A stretch of 64,000 bases of DNA from Dallia pectoralis (taxonomy: Eukaryota; Chordata; Actinopteri; Esociformes; Umbridae), in the NCBI GenBank assembly GCA_029465975.1, contig CM055748.1, positions 8,142,458-8,206,457 of the forward strand. The letters are read 5' to 3'. Numbering within the stretch: the first letter of the stretch is position 1; the number at the start of each line of letters is the position of its first letter. This document shows, piece after piece, positions 25,207-37,600 of the stretch. Below the pieces are notes generated by a model, which worked only from the letters and a program-made list of their open reading frames with translations, did no database searches and had not been told where the DNA came from. Made by a program: the position numbers and the translations under genes.

Positions 25207-27261
25207 CCTGCGATATAGGCTATTTGAAGTTACAGTGTCTGAAAGAACCTTCTGGAGTTCTACATATGGTTGCTCAAAGAAAACCATTGGGGAGAGTAAT
25301 GAGGCCCACCTATGAAATAGTGAAAAATGTGTCATATTAAGAAGGTGAGTCATATTGGAGGCGTGGCTTATTGGAGGCGTGACTCTAAAGGGGCGTATTC
25401 AGAATGTTTGCGATGTCATTAATGTACCTCGACGATTGAAGATTCACAATGTATTAGAATACACACCATTAATTATTTTGGGTGTATGCAAAAGTGCATT
25501 CTAAAATGCAGAACTTCTTCCGTGTCAACAGAACTGGCTTCCAGGCCCAGTCACACTTGTTCTCTTCTCATCAGCATCACCAGAAGACAAGCAGTAATTT
25601 CTACTCAAACAATGAAAAGCCAGTAGGTAAAAAAACTAAAATTCCTTATTCATTTCCTGATCTCCAGGGGTTTCTTGACTCACTGGTCATTTTAAGAGGG
25701 TACCTGTCTGCAAAAACATTACTCTAAACCTAACCCGACACCTAACCTTAGCAAGAATTTGCTTATCAACACATTGTATTTCTGTTGGTATTATTAATAT
25801 TTATAGAAGATCTACACATGAAATTTTGGAAATTTACGTCTCAAAATAAAGGGTAACCAACCTTTTTTACATCAAGTTCACCTCATGAATTGGGAGCACA
25901 TGTGAACGGTGAGAGACCAAAGCAAAGCAGATGCAGAAGACAAAAGCACACATCCCATATTCAACAGTCACGCCACTTGATGCACATACACACACACACA
26001 CACTTAAAAAAGCTGGAGATGCATTAGGCATTCCGTATGAAGGACAGGCGGGCAGCACGTGCTACAAACTCCTCTGCTTTTTTCCGCTTTCATCTCCCTA
26101 TTAGCTCTGTCAATTGTTTATCAAAAGCCGAGAGGAGCCGAGCAGCTGCCATGAATTTGAAAAGGCGCACAGTGAGGTAGATTTTAAAATGCATGACAGG
26201 TTAATGGTTAGTTAGTGGCAACATTAGGGCTGCTCATTCAGATTGAAAACAGGACCGCTTCAAATGACTACTAAGCAGTCCTTATTTTAAGAGGTAATTC
26301 ATATTGTAATTAACTTTTCAATCACAGTTGATTAATTAAGACAGGCCTTAGACTGTAATTACACATATTATTATTTCCTGACATGAATCGCTGGAAATTC
26401 ACAGGTGAGAAATTCTCAGATCAAACCAGTCCCTTATACAGTACATGTGAAAATATTATTTTATAGTCAACATGATGGTAACAAGTGATGGGCAAAAAGG
26501 ATATACAGTAGGAGTATTACCAAATAAAATTTGACTATAAGTATTGAAAATCTCAAGTATTTTGAGTTTGTGAGATAAAATGCAACTTAATCTATAACTT
26601 ATTTGAAATGTGTTATTCTGGACCTTTTTGGTATATTTTTGTGTTATTCTGTCTCTCACTGTTAAAATAAATCTATACCATTAAAAGCATAGACAGATCA
26701 TGTCTTTGTCACTGGGCAAACGTACAAACTCAGCAGGGTATAAAATAAAATATATCTTCACTGTATATAAACTGGATCTAAAAGTAAGAAACCGGTTCAG
26801 GGATAATTGTCCTCCGACACTACGTCTAAAATGACATTAATAAAAGGGGGTAAAACCCCCCAGTATACATTGGTTACGCATCAGAGCAAGTCAACCAATT
26901 CACCTGCATTGCATGAGTGGATCCAGCACCACCAGGTTGTTTGTTCCAAGCATTGCTGAATCTCAAACAGACATATTCTCCTCATTAGACCGTCCAGTGG
27001 CCTCTTCCAAGTGAGCAGTGTTGCAGCCTCCACAAGGCCTCAGAGTAACACACCATGACGCACCATCTTAGCATAATCTCACTTGTTGAAGTCTGACATT
27101 GAGACTTCACACATTACCCCCTCCCCGAAATAGAACCGTTCATGAGGTTTATTTATTTTAAAAGCGATTTGTCAATTTCAATTGCACATTTTATTATTTT
27201 AAAAGGTGGACAACGAATTGTGTCATTCAAGTTGTGAGTGCGTCGGAAGTTGATGCATTCT

Positions 27262-28978
27262 TTAAACCCATAGCCACTCTATGGATGTTTACTCTCAGAA
27301 TTTAAACCCATAGCCACTCTATGGAAGTTCACTCTCTGAATTTAAACCCATAGCCACTCTATGGAAGTCACTCTCTGAATTTAAACGCATAGCCACTCTA
27401 TGGAAGTTCACTCTCTGAATTTAAACCCATAGCCACTCTATGGAAGTCACTCTCTGAATTTAAACCCATAGCCAATCAATGGAAGTCACTCTCTGAATTT
27501 AAACCCATAGCCACTCTATGGAAGTTCACTCTATGAATTTTAACCCATAGCCACTCTATGGAAGTCACTCTCTGAATTTAAACCCATAGCCAATCTATTG
27601 AAGTCACTCTCTGTATTTAAACCCATAGCCACTCTATGGAAGTCACTCTCTGAATTTAAACATATAGCCACTCTATGGAAGTCACTCTCTGAATTTAAAT
27701 CCATAGCCACTCTATGGAAGTCACTCTCTGAATGTAAACCCATAGCCACTGTATGGAAGTCACTCTCTGAATGTAAACTTATAGCCACTGTATGGAAGTC
27801 ACTCTCTGAATTTAAACCCATAGCCACTCTATGGAAGTCACTCTCTGAATTTAAACCCATAGCCACTCTATGGAAGTCACTCTCTGAATGTAAACCCATA
27901 GCCACTCTATGGAAGTCACTCTCTGAATTTAAACCCATAGCCACTCTATGGAAGTCACTCTCTGAATTTAAACCCATAGCCACTCTATGGAAGTCACTCT
28001 CTGAATGTAAACCCATAGCCACTCTATGGAAGTCACTCTCTGAATTTAAACCCATAGCCACTCTATGGAAGTCACTCTCTGAATTTAAACCCATAGCCAC
28101 TCTATGGAAGTCACTCTCTGAATTTAAACCCATAGCCACTCTATGGAAGTCACTCTCTGAATTTAAACCCATAGCCACTCTATGGAAGTCACTCTCTGAA
28201 TTTAAACCCATAGCCACTCTATGGAAGTCACTCTCTGAATTTAAACCCATAGCCACTCTATGGAAGTCACTCTCTGAATTTAAATCCATAGCCACTCTAT
28301 GGAAGTCACTCTCTGGATTTAAACCCATAGCCACTCTATGGAAGTCACTCTCTGAATTTAAATCCATAGCCACTCTATGGAAGTCACTCTCTGAATTTAA
28401 ACCCATAGCCACTCTATGGAAGTCACTCTCTGAATTTAAATCCATAGCCACTCTATGGAAGTCACTCTCTGAATTTAAACGCATAGCCACTCTATGGAAG
28501 TCACTCTCTGAATTTAAACCCATAGCCACTCTATGGAAGTCACTCTCTGAATTTAAACCCATAGCCACTCTATGGAAGTCACTCTCTGAATTTAAACCCA
28601 TAGCCACTCTATGGAAGTCACTCTCTGAATTTAAATCCATAGCCACTCTATGGAAGTCACTCTCTGAATTTAAACCCATAGCCACTCTATGGAAGTCACT
28701 CTCTGAATTTAAATCCATAACCACTCTATGGAAGTCACTCTCTGAATTTAAACGCATAGCCACTCTATGGAAGTGACTCTCTGAATTTAAACCCATAGCC
28801 ACTCTATGGAAGTCACTCTCTGAATTTAAACCCATAGCCACTCTATGGAAGTCACTCTCTGAATTTAAACGCATAGCCACTCTATGGAAGTCACTCTCTG
28901 AATTTAAACCCATAGCCACTCTATGGAAGTCACTCTCTGAATTTAAACCCATAGCCACTCTATGGAAGTCACTCTTTG
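27262..28978. repeat. 39-bp hairpin minisatellite, about 44 units
   Basis: Units contain CACTCTCTGAATTTAAACCC followed by ATAGCCACTCTATGGAAGT. Each unit has a perfect inverted repeat, CCATAG-CCACT-CTATGG (6-bp arms, 5-nt loop). The left 340 bp is older or mixed (39- and 40-bp units, frame lost). From about 27600 to 28978 all units are 39 bp and nearly uniform, leaving frames of 392 codons (plus) and 494 codons (minus) open. These frames are repeat artefacts. Confidence 0.97.
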
Positions 28979-29687
28979 AGTATAACACTTGAAACACCGT
29001 AGCATTGACACCTTGCAGTTTCACATAGTATAAGTAAATTAATTTGGTTTAAGTTTGAGTGTGCCTTCACCCACAGACAAATCTGGCAGTTTGTCAGTGA
29101 GGGCTAATCAGCACACTTATAGTAGTTTTGGTGCACCAAACATAAGGTAACTACAAAGTATTTTATTGATTCAAATCCTCTAATACAAAACGATGCCTTT
29201 TCTTCTGTGTTAATTGCGACATGCAAATTGTTCAGTCAATCTGAGAATAAAAAAATGTCAGTCCTGTCCATGGGCAAACAGCGACAAAAACGACCAGACA
29301 GACCACAAACAATGTGCACAACCGAATTCTGCCCAGCCAACCAAGTGTAAGGTTACTACAAAAACCCGTGAATATAGTCTCATTTCACTCAGGGAACACT
29401 TATTTTTTTTACAATTTTAAAGTATTTTATTATTAAATTACCGTAATACAAAATTAAATTAAACCAAATTAAATTTGAACTATTCTGGTGTCCATTCCCT
29501 CTTTAGGCGGCATATTTGTGTGGTATTTGTCAGTAGGCTGCATTTCTAATTTACATGTGACACAGTGATTGAGAGAAACCTTAGAATTGGCCAGCCATTG
29601 ACCTGAATTGTCCGTTTTAGATTTCTTCCAAGGAAGGTTCTAACATGGGGAAGAAGCAACACTGTTTTTCACAAATGTATTGAATGT

Positions 29688-30231
29688 ACACCGCGTTCCA
29701 AATTATTATGCAAATTATATTTTTTGAGCATTGGTTAGGGGTGGCCAAATAGTAGGGAGAGAAACTCATGGTGTTAAACCAATTGAGAACCTTTGGAGCA
29801 TCCTCAATCAAAAGATCTATGAGGGTGGGAGGCAGTTGGCATCAAAACAGCACCTCTGGGAGGCTATTCTGACATCCTGCTAATTCAAGCAGAAACGCTC
29901 CATAAACTCACAAGTTCAATGGATGCAAGAATTGTGAAGGTGATATCAAAGAAGGGGTCCTATGTTAACATGTAACTTGCCCTGTTAAGATGTGTTTGAT
30001 TTAAATTGCTTTTAATTTCAGTAAATATGACCTCCTAATGCTGCAAATTCAACAGATGATCAAGAAATGACCGTTTTCAGTTATTTACAACATTTTGAAA
30101 CTCTGTTGTGCATAATAATTAGTGAGAATAGTGCATTTTCAGTTGTTATTTTTGAAAAAAATACTGTTTTCATTGGGTGGTTCGTTCATTTAGGAAAATC
30201 TGTGTAAAATATGATTTGCATAAAAATGTGT
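29688..30231 (+). mobile_element. internally deleted Tc1/mariner-like element
   Basis: Left terminus ACACCGCGTTCCAAATTATT and right region ATGATTTGCATAAAAATGTG look like the worn inverted ends of the fish family whose ends read TTCCAAATTATTATGCAAA. At 29779-29883 the plus strand still reads a transposase C-terminal piece (PIENLWSILNQKIYEGG, then LWEAILTSC) ending at a premature TAA. About 1 kb of the usual 1.6 kb is missing. It cannot encode an active transposase. Confidence 0.82.
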
Positions 30232-32454
30232 ATGTATTTGAGATGAGGAGTCATCTCAAATACCCTTTCAACCGTTTGAGAGCTCTTATTTAAAGTGGAA
30301 GAGTTTACACAATTTACTAGATCTTAGCTTTTGTCCACTGCACCAGCACAAGGTGACATGTGTCAACGACATTAAAACGTGATGTAAATGCTACGCCTGC
30401 ACCTGCTGTCAAGGACACAGAACACTTAATATGTTCTATTATCCTGCGCTAATATTCGTTGATAACCAAGATTAGGCTGTGTTTGTGCGTGAGTGTGTGT
30501 GTGTTCGTGCATGTGTGAACACTTGACCATGCCAGCTCTAAAAAATTAAATATTTCGTGTTAGCACGTTATTTGGGCAAAATAGCTTTAGATTTGCTTTT
30601 CTACAAATAGTAGATGAGCTGAGTCATGATTCATGATTCTTGATTCGGATGTAGATTAGCTGAGCCATGATTCATAATTCTGATGTAGATGGACTGAGTC
30701 ATGATTCACTGAAAGGCTGTCACTTGTGTACCTTGGCTAAATTGATTGGCATTACTTAATTATGTGGGTCAAGTCTTATTCACAGAAGTAACGGCTACCA
30801 TGCCATATCACAAGGTGTTGCTTGTACTCGTATGGGACATGATAACACCTGTGTCGTTGTATTTAGCAGGACAGCTGTTGCATGGCTGTATTTCACTGTA
30901 GCTGCATTTCACTGTAAACACCATTTCTCAATTGTTTTTTTTGGGGGGGGGGGGATTCTGTCACACAAGGAGTTAACAAACCAAGTATTGGGTGTGGGTT
31001 TGTGCCAGGGCAAAATCTTTAAAAAGGGAAGGTTTGTCACCACTCTGAGAACATCAAGTAAAAAACGGTCTGGCTAAACTGCTTTCCAAGCCTGATAGTA
31101 ACACAAACACATACAGTGCACACATGCAATGAGAGATAACATCTTAGAAATGGTTAAAGAGCACATCTGGGAGAACACGTGTTCTATAACGGCTATTGCA
31201 GTTGAAAGTAGCCACCTTGATAATTCATGTAACTTTGTGGAACTGTCACCTTCATTGGCTGAACCCTTTTGATGACGGAGCCAATGAAGATAAATCTGCC
31301 ACCCAGTTAACCACATAAAAAAGGGCGCCTCTCCTTCCATGTTACTGCATAAATACACCCAAACTCCATAACGGGGGATATACAGTATAAGAGGTCTCTA
31401 TTTACCTCGTTGATCCAACCTCTGATAAAATGAAAACACACATCTTTAGATGAATACAAACCCTCTGGATGACACTAAAGGGTGTATTTGCTCATGCTTC
31501 CGAATCCATAATCCTGGTTTAGTTGATTCTGGTCATGCTGCCGACGCTTGTGACAAGCCGTGTGTGGTGTGGGAGATATCAAAGGGGCCGATCCCATAGT
31601 TGTTGAACAGTGACCCTCACTGTGTCTACACATTAATCACAGTTTCAAAACCCTTCTCGTTAACAGAAAACGGTCAATAAAATGAGAAATGTCTACTCTT
31701 TTCCACGACCCCAATATTGCATGGCCTTGTCACCTATCAGAATCCTGCCCTGTGCTCGGCTCACTATTTTGACAGTTCTACACGTTTTGTCTGAATCTGA
31801 AAGACTCTCGACTGGTAATTATATAGGCCATGCGATATATCCACACAGCAGCAGAAACAAGTTCACCATTTCCTGTAACAGTATAAAGTAATATAGCGGA
31901 TATCCTTATTTTCAGGGGAAATGGAGAGTCTGCAAATTTCCCTAATAGATGTTAACAAGACAACACTCTTTTACTACAACTTCTCCGTATTTACTGCATT
32001 GGTTAAATAGTGCAGGAAAGAACCTCCTCAGACTAGTTTTCTTTTCATCAAGGCCAGTGTGTGGGATATGGCCCTTTTTTTTGTTCACGACGACCACATG
32101 AAGTTACCATTTAATGGATATAAAATATCAACCTCGGCACTGATTTGTTTTAAATGAGAGGGGCGGGTTCACATCTGACACAGACATTAGCCGGGCATTA
32201 ACTATAAACCAGGGTTTCTAGGAGTTTCGGGTGATGGCCAACACAAGCATGTGATTCACAAGCAGGTGAGTCACACAGAGATAGAGAGTATTGGCCAAAG
32301 CAAGGAGGGCTTTCCATGCTGAATCATTAGCATGCACTGCAATGTTCAATTCGTAGCTGATTCAAATCCACATGTACGAAATGTCCGTTCAGTTCATACT
32401 GAAGCATATCGAGTGGAGCAATGCTTTGACCAAGATGGGTGAATGTTGTCCTAC

Positions 32455-32601
32455 CTGAGGATAGAGAGACTGTGTCTTTTTCCCATGACACGACGGTGAC
32501 GTAAGCCTCCACAGAGGCTGGGATAATGCACTTGAAGACCGCTACATTGCCCCTCATGGCTTTCTGGTCCTCCACACGGACCGTGTAGGGTTCCCGGAAT
32601 A
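32455..32601 (-). CDS. dscam: dscam coding exon 3 (first half of Ig-like domain 2)
   Basis: A 147-bp exon, phase 1 on both sides, with acceptor ATCCTCAG and a weaker but valid donor GTAGGA. It adds a split Val and then FREPYTVRVEDQKAMRGNV, the first Cys of Ig2 (VFKCIIP), and the Ig Trp in VSWEKD, ending SLSS plus one base. The sequence is almost unchanged from mammalian DSCAM. The second Cys of Ig2 lies in the next exon, which I do not find in the remaining 32 kb of the window, so the gene continues past the left edge. The final residues (SLSS, where mammals have SLVS) are the only clear local difference. Confidence 0.95.
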
Positions 32602-32702
32602 CTGAGGATAGCAAGAGGGGTGGCAACTGACGTAAAGGCAAGCCGAAACTAAAAGCGTCAGAGTGACAAAAATGACAGTTATTATTCAAATGAAACACTT
32701 AC
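32602..32702 (-). other. dscam: dscam intron 2 (101 bp)
   Basis: Minimal intron with GTAAGTG at its 5' end and TATCCTCAG at its 3' end. It separates two phase-1 exons. At 101 bp it is typical of compact teleost introns but stands between an 18-kb and a more than 32-kb intron. Confidence 0.92.
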
Positions 32703-33020
32703 CAGCCTTAATGTGGACATCTTGGCTTCTTATTTTCCCTGAAAGATTTTCAGCTGTGCAATAGTAGGTATTGTCATGGATCAGCTTACTAAAGCTGGAG
32801 GGGAGGAAGTTGAAGATCTGTAGGGTGCCATTTGTGTGCACATGGCGGATCCCTGGCACATCGTAGATCTCCTCTCCGGTGGCCAGGTACCAGCGCAGCG
32901 TGGCTGGGGGCACCCCCGCTGCAGGACAGGGCACCAGGGTCCCTGTGGTGCTGGCAAACACTACCTCTTGCAGAGATGCATGGACAAAATATAAGCTGGA
33001 ATGTATATCTTCACAAAAAA
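32703..33020 (-). CDS. dscam: dscam coding exon 2 (Ig-like domain 1)
   Basis: A 318-bp exon with phase 1 on both sides, bounded by a pyrimidine-rich acceptor ending in TTTTGCAG and a GTAAGTG donor. It encodes residues 15 to 120, starting VFCEDIHSSLYF and ending SQDVHIKA. It holds the first Ig domain: first Cys in LVPCPAAG, Trp in LRWYLATGEE, and the Y-x-C motif in NTYYCTAEN. There is one N-glycosylation sequon in NGTL and another in NLSG. The stretches QEVVFASTTGTLVPCPAAG and EEIYDVPGIRHVH are near-identical to mammalian DSCAM and differ clearly from DSCAML1, so the paralogue call is firm. Ig1 is part of the N-terminal horseshoe involved in homophilic recognition. An oddity is the Cys at residue 17 (VFCED), where human DSCAM has Ser. 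It lies at or just after the expected signal-peptide cleavage site. Confidence 0.97.
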
Positions 33021-34093
33021 CTGCAAAAGAGGGGAACAAACAGGACAGAAATATTAGATGACATGACCATACTCACTTGAATAGGAGCACTAAAACCAAC
33101 GTGGACTTCGACGCGACGAAAGCACTTTCTTTTCGTCGAGGATTAGACCTGATGTTTATTGTACCTTAATGGGAGCTTTTTCGTAATTGTATTTCATTCC
33201 ATAATCTATCTATGATTTCTCCTGACTGATCTTGGCCTTGTGCCCACCTCTAGATTTCTGTCTGGTGTCAGGGACAGTGCCTAGAAGTAAATGGCTTACC
33301 AGTGACAGCTGGCGAGGCCTCCCTGGGGATAAAACATTTTAGCACATCATAAATTTCTAACAAGGTTCCAAATCGCGGCGGTTTCCACCCCCTCTCTCTG
33401 CGCCAGCAGCTTTGACCCGCAAAAGAGAGATATCCTCAGGTTCTAAACACACAGCCGTGCACACATACACGCATACACGTGTAAAATAAAACCCTCTTAA
33501 TCACGAGGGGGGGAAAGGGATGAGAATTATGTTGTGATCTAAGTAGCAACATTTAGTTTTCAATCACTTTGGGGGGGGGGGGCAAAGTGGGAGACTATGA
33601 CATACCAACTTCACAGACAACCAACCACTTCAGTTCAGTATTTTGCAGTACGGGAAAAAAAAACTCTTCAGTGTGCATACTCAGTGGCTTTTAAAAGGAA
33701 AGAAATCCCTTGACATCGATAAGGAAAACATTAAGGACTGTATTGGAAACACGTTTCTGTATGATTCGAGGCATGTCCTTAATTTAATCTCAATGGGCAC
33801 ACTTTTGAGTCAATCATTTTTATCTATGATGTGATAGCTCACAAACCCAGATAACTGAACAACATGATTTGGTGGATTTTTTTATGTTATCTATAGAATT
33901 GGAAAATTGGTTTGGTAATAAACAGTACTTTCCGACAACAGTAGGGTACCAAATTGTATCAGGAAATTATTTGCAAACTGCTACTTCTGATTGTTGGCTT
34001 AAAGAAACCCACTGCAGATAAGTTACAAAATAATTAAATTCAAAATTCAACATAATCGAGGGGCCAAATCAGCTAGCTCAGAGTCAGCTAACC

Positions 34094-34678
34094 TGTTCCG
34101 AAATCCAATGGTGAAGTGTAGAGGGAGCGAGATGCAGGGCCAGAGATCCCCGTTCAGGGGATTTTTATTATTTTATTATTATTATTATTAAAACAAACGC
34201 GCGCTTACACAAAACGACTTAACAGTTTTACAATTTACAGTAACGACTTTAACAAAACACTCACCGACATGAAACGCAACGTATAATCAATAACACGCAC
34301 CCACCTAACCAGAGACCTTAAATAGCCCACTGATTCACTAACCTATGTAACATTATATTAATAACAAGCACCCGTGAACCTAACCAGAGACCTTAAATAG
34401 CCCACTGATTCACTAACCTATGTAACATTATATTAATAACAAGCACCCGTGAACCTAACCAGAGACATTAAATAGCCCACTGATTCACTAACCTATGTAA
34501 CATTATATTAATAACAAGCACCCGTGAACCTAACCAGAGACATTAAATAGCCCACTGATTCACTAACCTATGGCCGGTGTTTAGCTAAACCCTAAACAGC
34601 TGTGCTTCTAATCAACGTATTACACAGGAGTGCTCTCCCCTACACACCCTGTGACAGCACAGCTCACCAGATGTGACA
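34094..34678 (-). mobile_element. probable solo LTR with tandem U3 repeats
   Basis: 585-bp block starting TGTTCCG and ending TGTGACA (TG...CA), flanked by TAACC and TAACA, a 4-of-5 match as for an aged 5-bp target duplication. On the minus strand it begins TGTCACATCTGGTG, similar to TGTCACGACTGGTG of the LTR element at 56-59 kb. It has AATAAA-type signals near 34163-34176 and contains four tandem copies of a 75-bp unit. No partner LTR or internal region is seen. Confidence 0.6.
34303..34572. repeat. 75-bp tandem repeat, about 3.6 units
   Basis: Exact 75-bp spacing (34311, 34386, 34461, 34536) of a unit containing AGAGACCTTAAATAGCCCAC. On the minus strand each unit reads GGGCTATTTAAGG or GGGCTATTTAATG, a TATA-like sequence. 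The array sits inside the probable LTR, where U3 promoter repeats would be expected. Confidence 0.93.
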
Positions 34679-37600
34679 TAACAAAAATCCTTAAAATGCC
34701 ACTACAGTATATTAACAAAATGTGTGATTTGGGGAGCTGGCCGGGGCAGATTTTGGCATGACAATGATTTTGAACTGAAAATAATGTTCATTAGTGGGAA
34801 TGAGAGCTATGGCGTTCAAGTGAGATGAAAATTTGGGGCATTTTGAAGAAATGTACAATAATCAATAAGCAATAGTAAACTAATTGTTTTTACAAAACGT
34901 ATTCTCCAGCAATTATTTTGGATGCATCGTATTGGTCAAATAGACAAGCTACTCAATGCTTTTCCACCACTGATGTCACTACATGCTTTTATAAGTTGGT
35001 CAACCTGAACTGAAACTGTATGCTGTGAGAGTTAATTATAGAGTTAGTTAATTTATCTAACATAAACAAAAGGGGTGCAATTTAGCGATCTATTTACATT
35101 GTGTGTGGTGTCTTTATTAAAGGGCATTCAATTACTCATGACAACTTTGAAATTATACACGTATAAAAATCAAAATTCATACGAGGCCCAGACTCCACAA
35201 AGAGAGCTCAGATGTTCCATTTCAGAGCATACCCACTTCGTTGGGAATCCCTGCCCTGTTGTTTTGCCGTTTATTATTTAATGTAAAACGAATGTGACTG
35301 AAATTAAAAGACTGCTCATATTGCAGAGCAAGTGGGATCACTTCATTTGGCACGGATTTCAGCTCTGTAAACAGATAACAGCTGTTGATACTTCCCCACA
35401 AGCTAACATCAAGACAACATTCATCAGGCTACATTAGAATAGTTGCCAGCATGATTTTTTCTCAACGCAGCATTTATTCTCATGGAAGATTATAAACTCT
35501 TCCAAAATATTTCCAACGTGTAGCTTGCAACAAGAGATGTAAAAACACATCGGACCATGTTAGCGTTAATATCTGAGTCCAAAGCCATCCCCTGGTTTCC
35601 CTTTGACATTATGTCTCTGTGTTGCTTCTCTACAGCTACAGAAATAGATCACGATGAAACAAAATAAATTATTTGAAAAATGCTAAAGAGGGGACAGTCG
35701 AATTTCTTTAGCATTTTGATGTATGCTGTTCTTAAATTAGATTTTAACAATCACCAATTCTCAACAGCTCCTTCGTGTAGTCCAAATAAATGCTGTCAGT
35801 CTAGTCGGCTGAATGAAAAAGTAATGCCCCGTTCACATTCAGCAGCTTCTTAATGCATATTCCCTGCAAATTCAGTGGCAGGCTGTTCTGTTCAGAAACC
35901 ATTCTTGAGATGTGCATTTACGTCAATCTTTTTCGCTGATCGCTTTTTCGAACGGCCTACATCACAAATAAGAGAAAAAAGTTCTCTTGACTTGACTCCA
36001 ATCTTTTGAGCAAAAGAGTATGGAAATGATTAGCTGACTCATCCTCGGTGAGATGTCAGACTGACAAGGGCCAATTTAAAAGGACACATTGCTCTAAACT
36101 AACGGGAGATTTGGATATGGACTGAAAAGGCATTTGTTCTCTTATTTCAAATTACAACAATCCAAAGGTGAACTGACAAATGCCTGGATAAGAACCTGTG
36201 CTGCTTCCTGTCTGGGGTAACGTTGTTATCGACCAATGTGTTAGAGCAAGAAACTGCGGAATTGGATCACTGCTTGGATGTCGGCAGACAACGACATAGT
36301 GCCATCTGGACATGTCCTGGAATGATCAGGCCTTCCTGCGGAGGATGAGCAGCTCATTCTTGTTAAGGTTAAGGTTGCAGTGATAAGCCAACTTCCAAGC
36401 GAGATGTAAGCTATAGATGCATGCTGTGAGAAAAAAGCTAATTCCCTTCTACATGGCAATTATAGAAAAAACTGTTTGAGGATATGGCAGAGCCTGGGTG
36501 AGTGGTGTAGAGAGAGAAGAGGGCCTAGAACAGAACCATGGAGAATACCAGAAGAAAGAGACTGGGCGCCAGATATCGATCCTCTCCATGACACCTGCCA
36601 GTGTGCCAGTTAGGATGCAATTCGAGTGTGCAGTCTGGGACTCCCAGATATAAAAGGGTAGAAAGTAGGATTGTAATGGTTCATGGAGTCAAAGGCAGTA
36701 GATAGATTTAGGAAACTTATAACAGAAGAGAGTTAGCAGACTTGAGTTGGACAATCAGCTTTCCATTTGATTTCCCATTTACTCTGCCTGTTAAGGCTAC
36801 ATTTTAACACATTTCTCAGTCCCTCAGAAGTCCCTTCTCATTTCTACTAGCCTGCTTTAAACTCCCCCGATAGCTAAAAACATGAAAGAGAGAATTATAA
36901 TTGCTGTGTTCATTTATCCTATTATTTATAATGCGTCTCTGGCTTTGTACGAATATTTAATGTTTTAAAAATGGTTGCACGGAAGAATGTTTCAAAGATC
37001 TTTGGGATCATGGGCGTGTGATACATGCATAAAGTAATACGAACAAATTGACAAATCATTGAATTGGCATTATGTTCACACAAAACCCATTTTTTGCATT
37101 GGAGTCACAAAGTCCTAAAATCGTTTTAATATTTGCTGGGACTAATGTTTAGGAAGACACACCCCACTCCAAGCTGGCGATGTGCACACCAAAGAGAGCT
37201 CAGGTACAGCCATTGAGAGATTTTCAAGCTGAGGAAGTTCGTGGTGTGCATGTACGTTACTTGCTTGGTAAATAAATTCACAGAAGCCTTGGAAGAACAG
37301 ACTAACCAAATGTACTAAACAACGCATTGCGTCAGATCTCTTATCAACCTATCAGGTATGAGCGGCACATGTCTGTCAAGGATGCTTAAACCGGAATACA
37401 TTTTGGACAAATCTGCCGTTCTGCCATTCCGTTCTGACTGCATTTCATAATGATTATTACATAGCATAGATTAGGAAATTAGTTTTATCCAGATGGTGCC
37501 AACCAGTGTCTGTCTTCCAGACAAGCTCAACACATTCTATGCTAGCTTCAATGCTTCTTTGCTAGCTTCGAAGCAGATCTCTAGATGTTACTGACGGAAA

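Noticed and set aside
27262..28978. CRISPR array
   Set aside because: Repeats are directly adjacent with no unique spacers, and the genome is eukaryotic.
27540..29024. 494- and 392-codon repeat proteins (ESDFHRVAMGLNS, SEFKPIATLWKSL)
   Set aside because: Both strands open because the 39-bp unit is a multiple of three; the frame collapses where 40-bp units occur; lies inside a dscam intron.
36240..36780. Possible worn dispersed repeat (GAAGAGGGCCTAGAACAGAA, GGAGTCAAAGGCAGTAGATA)
   Set aside because: Looks familiar as a fish repeat, but I could not place ends or family without a search.
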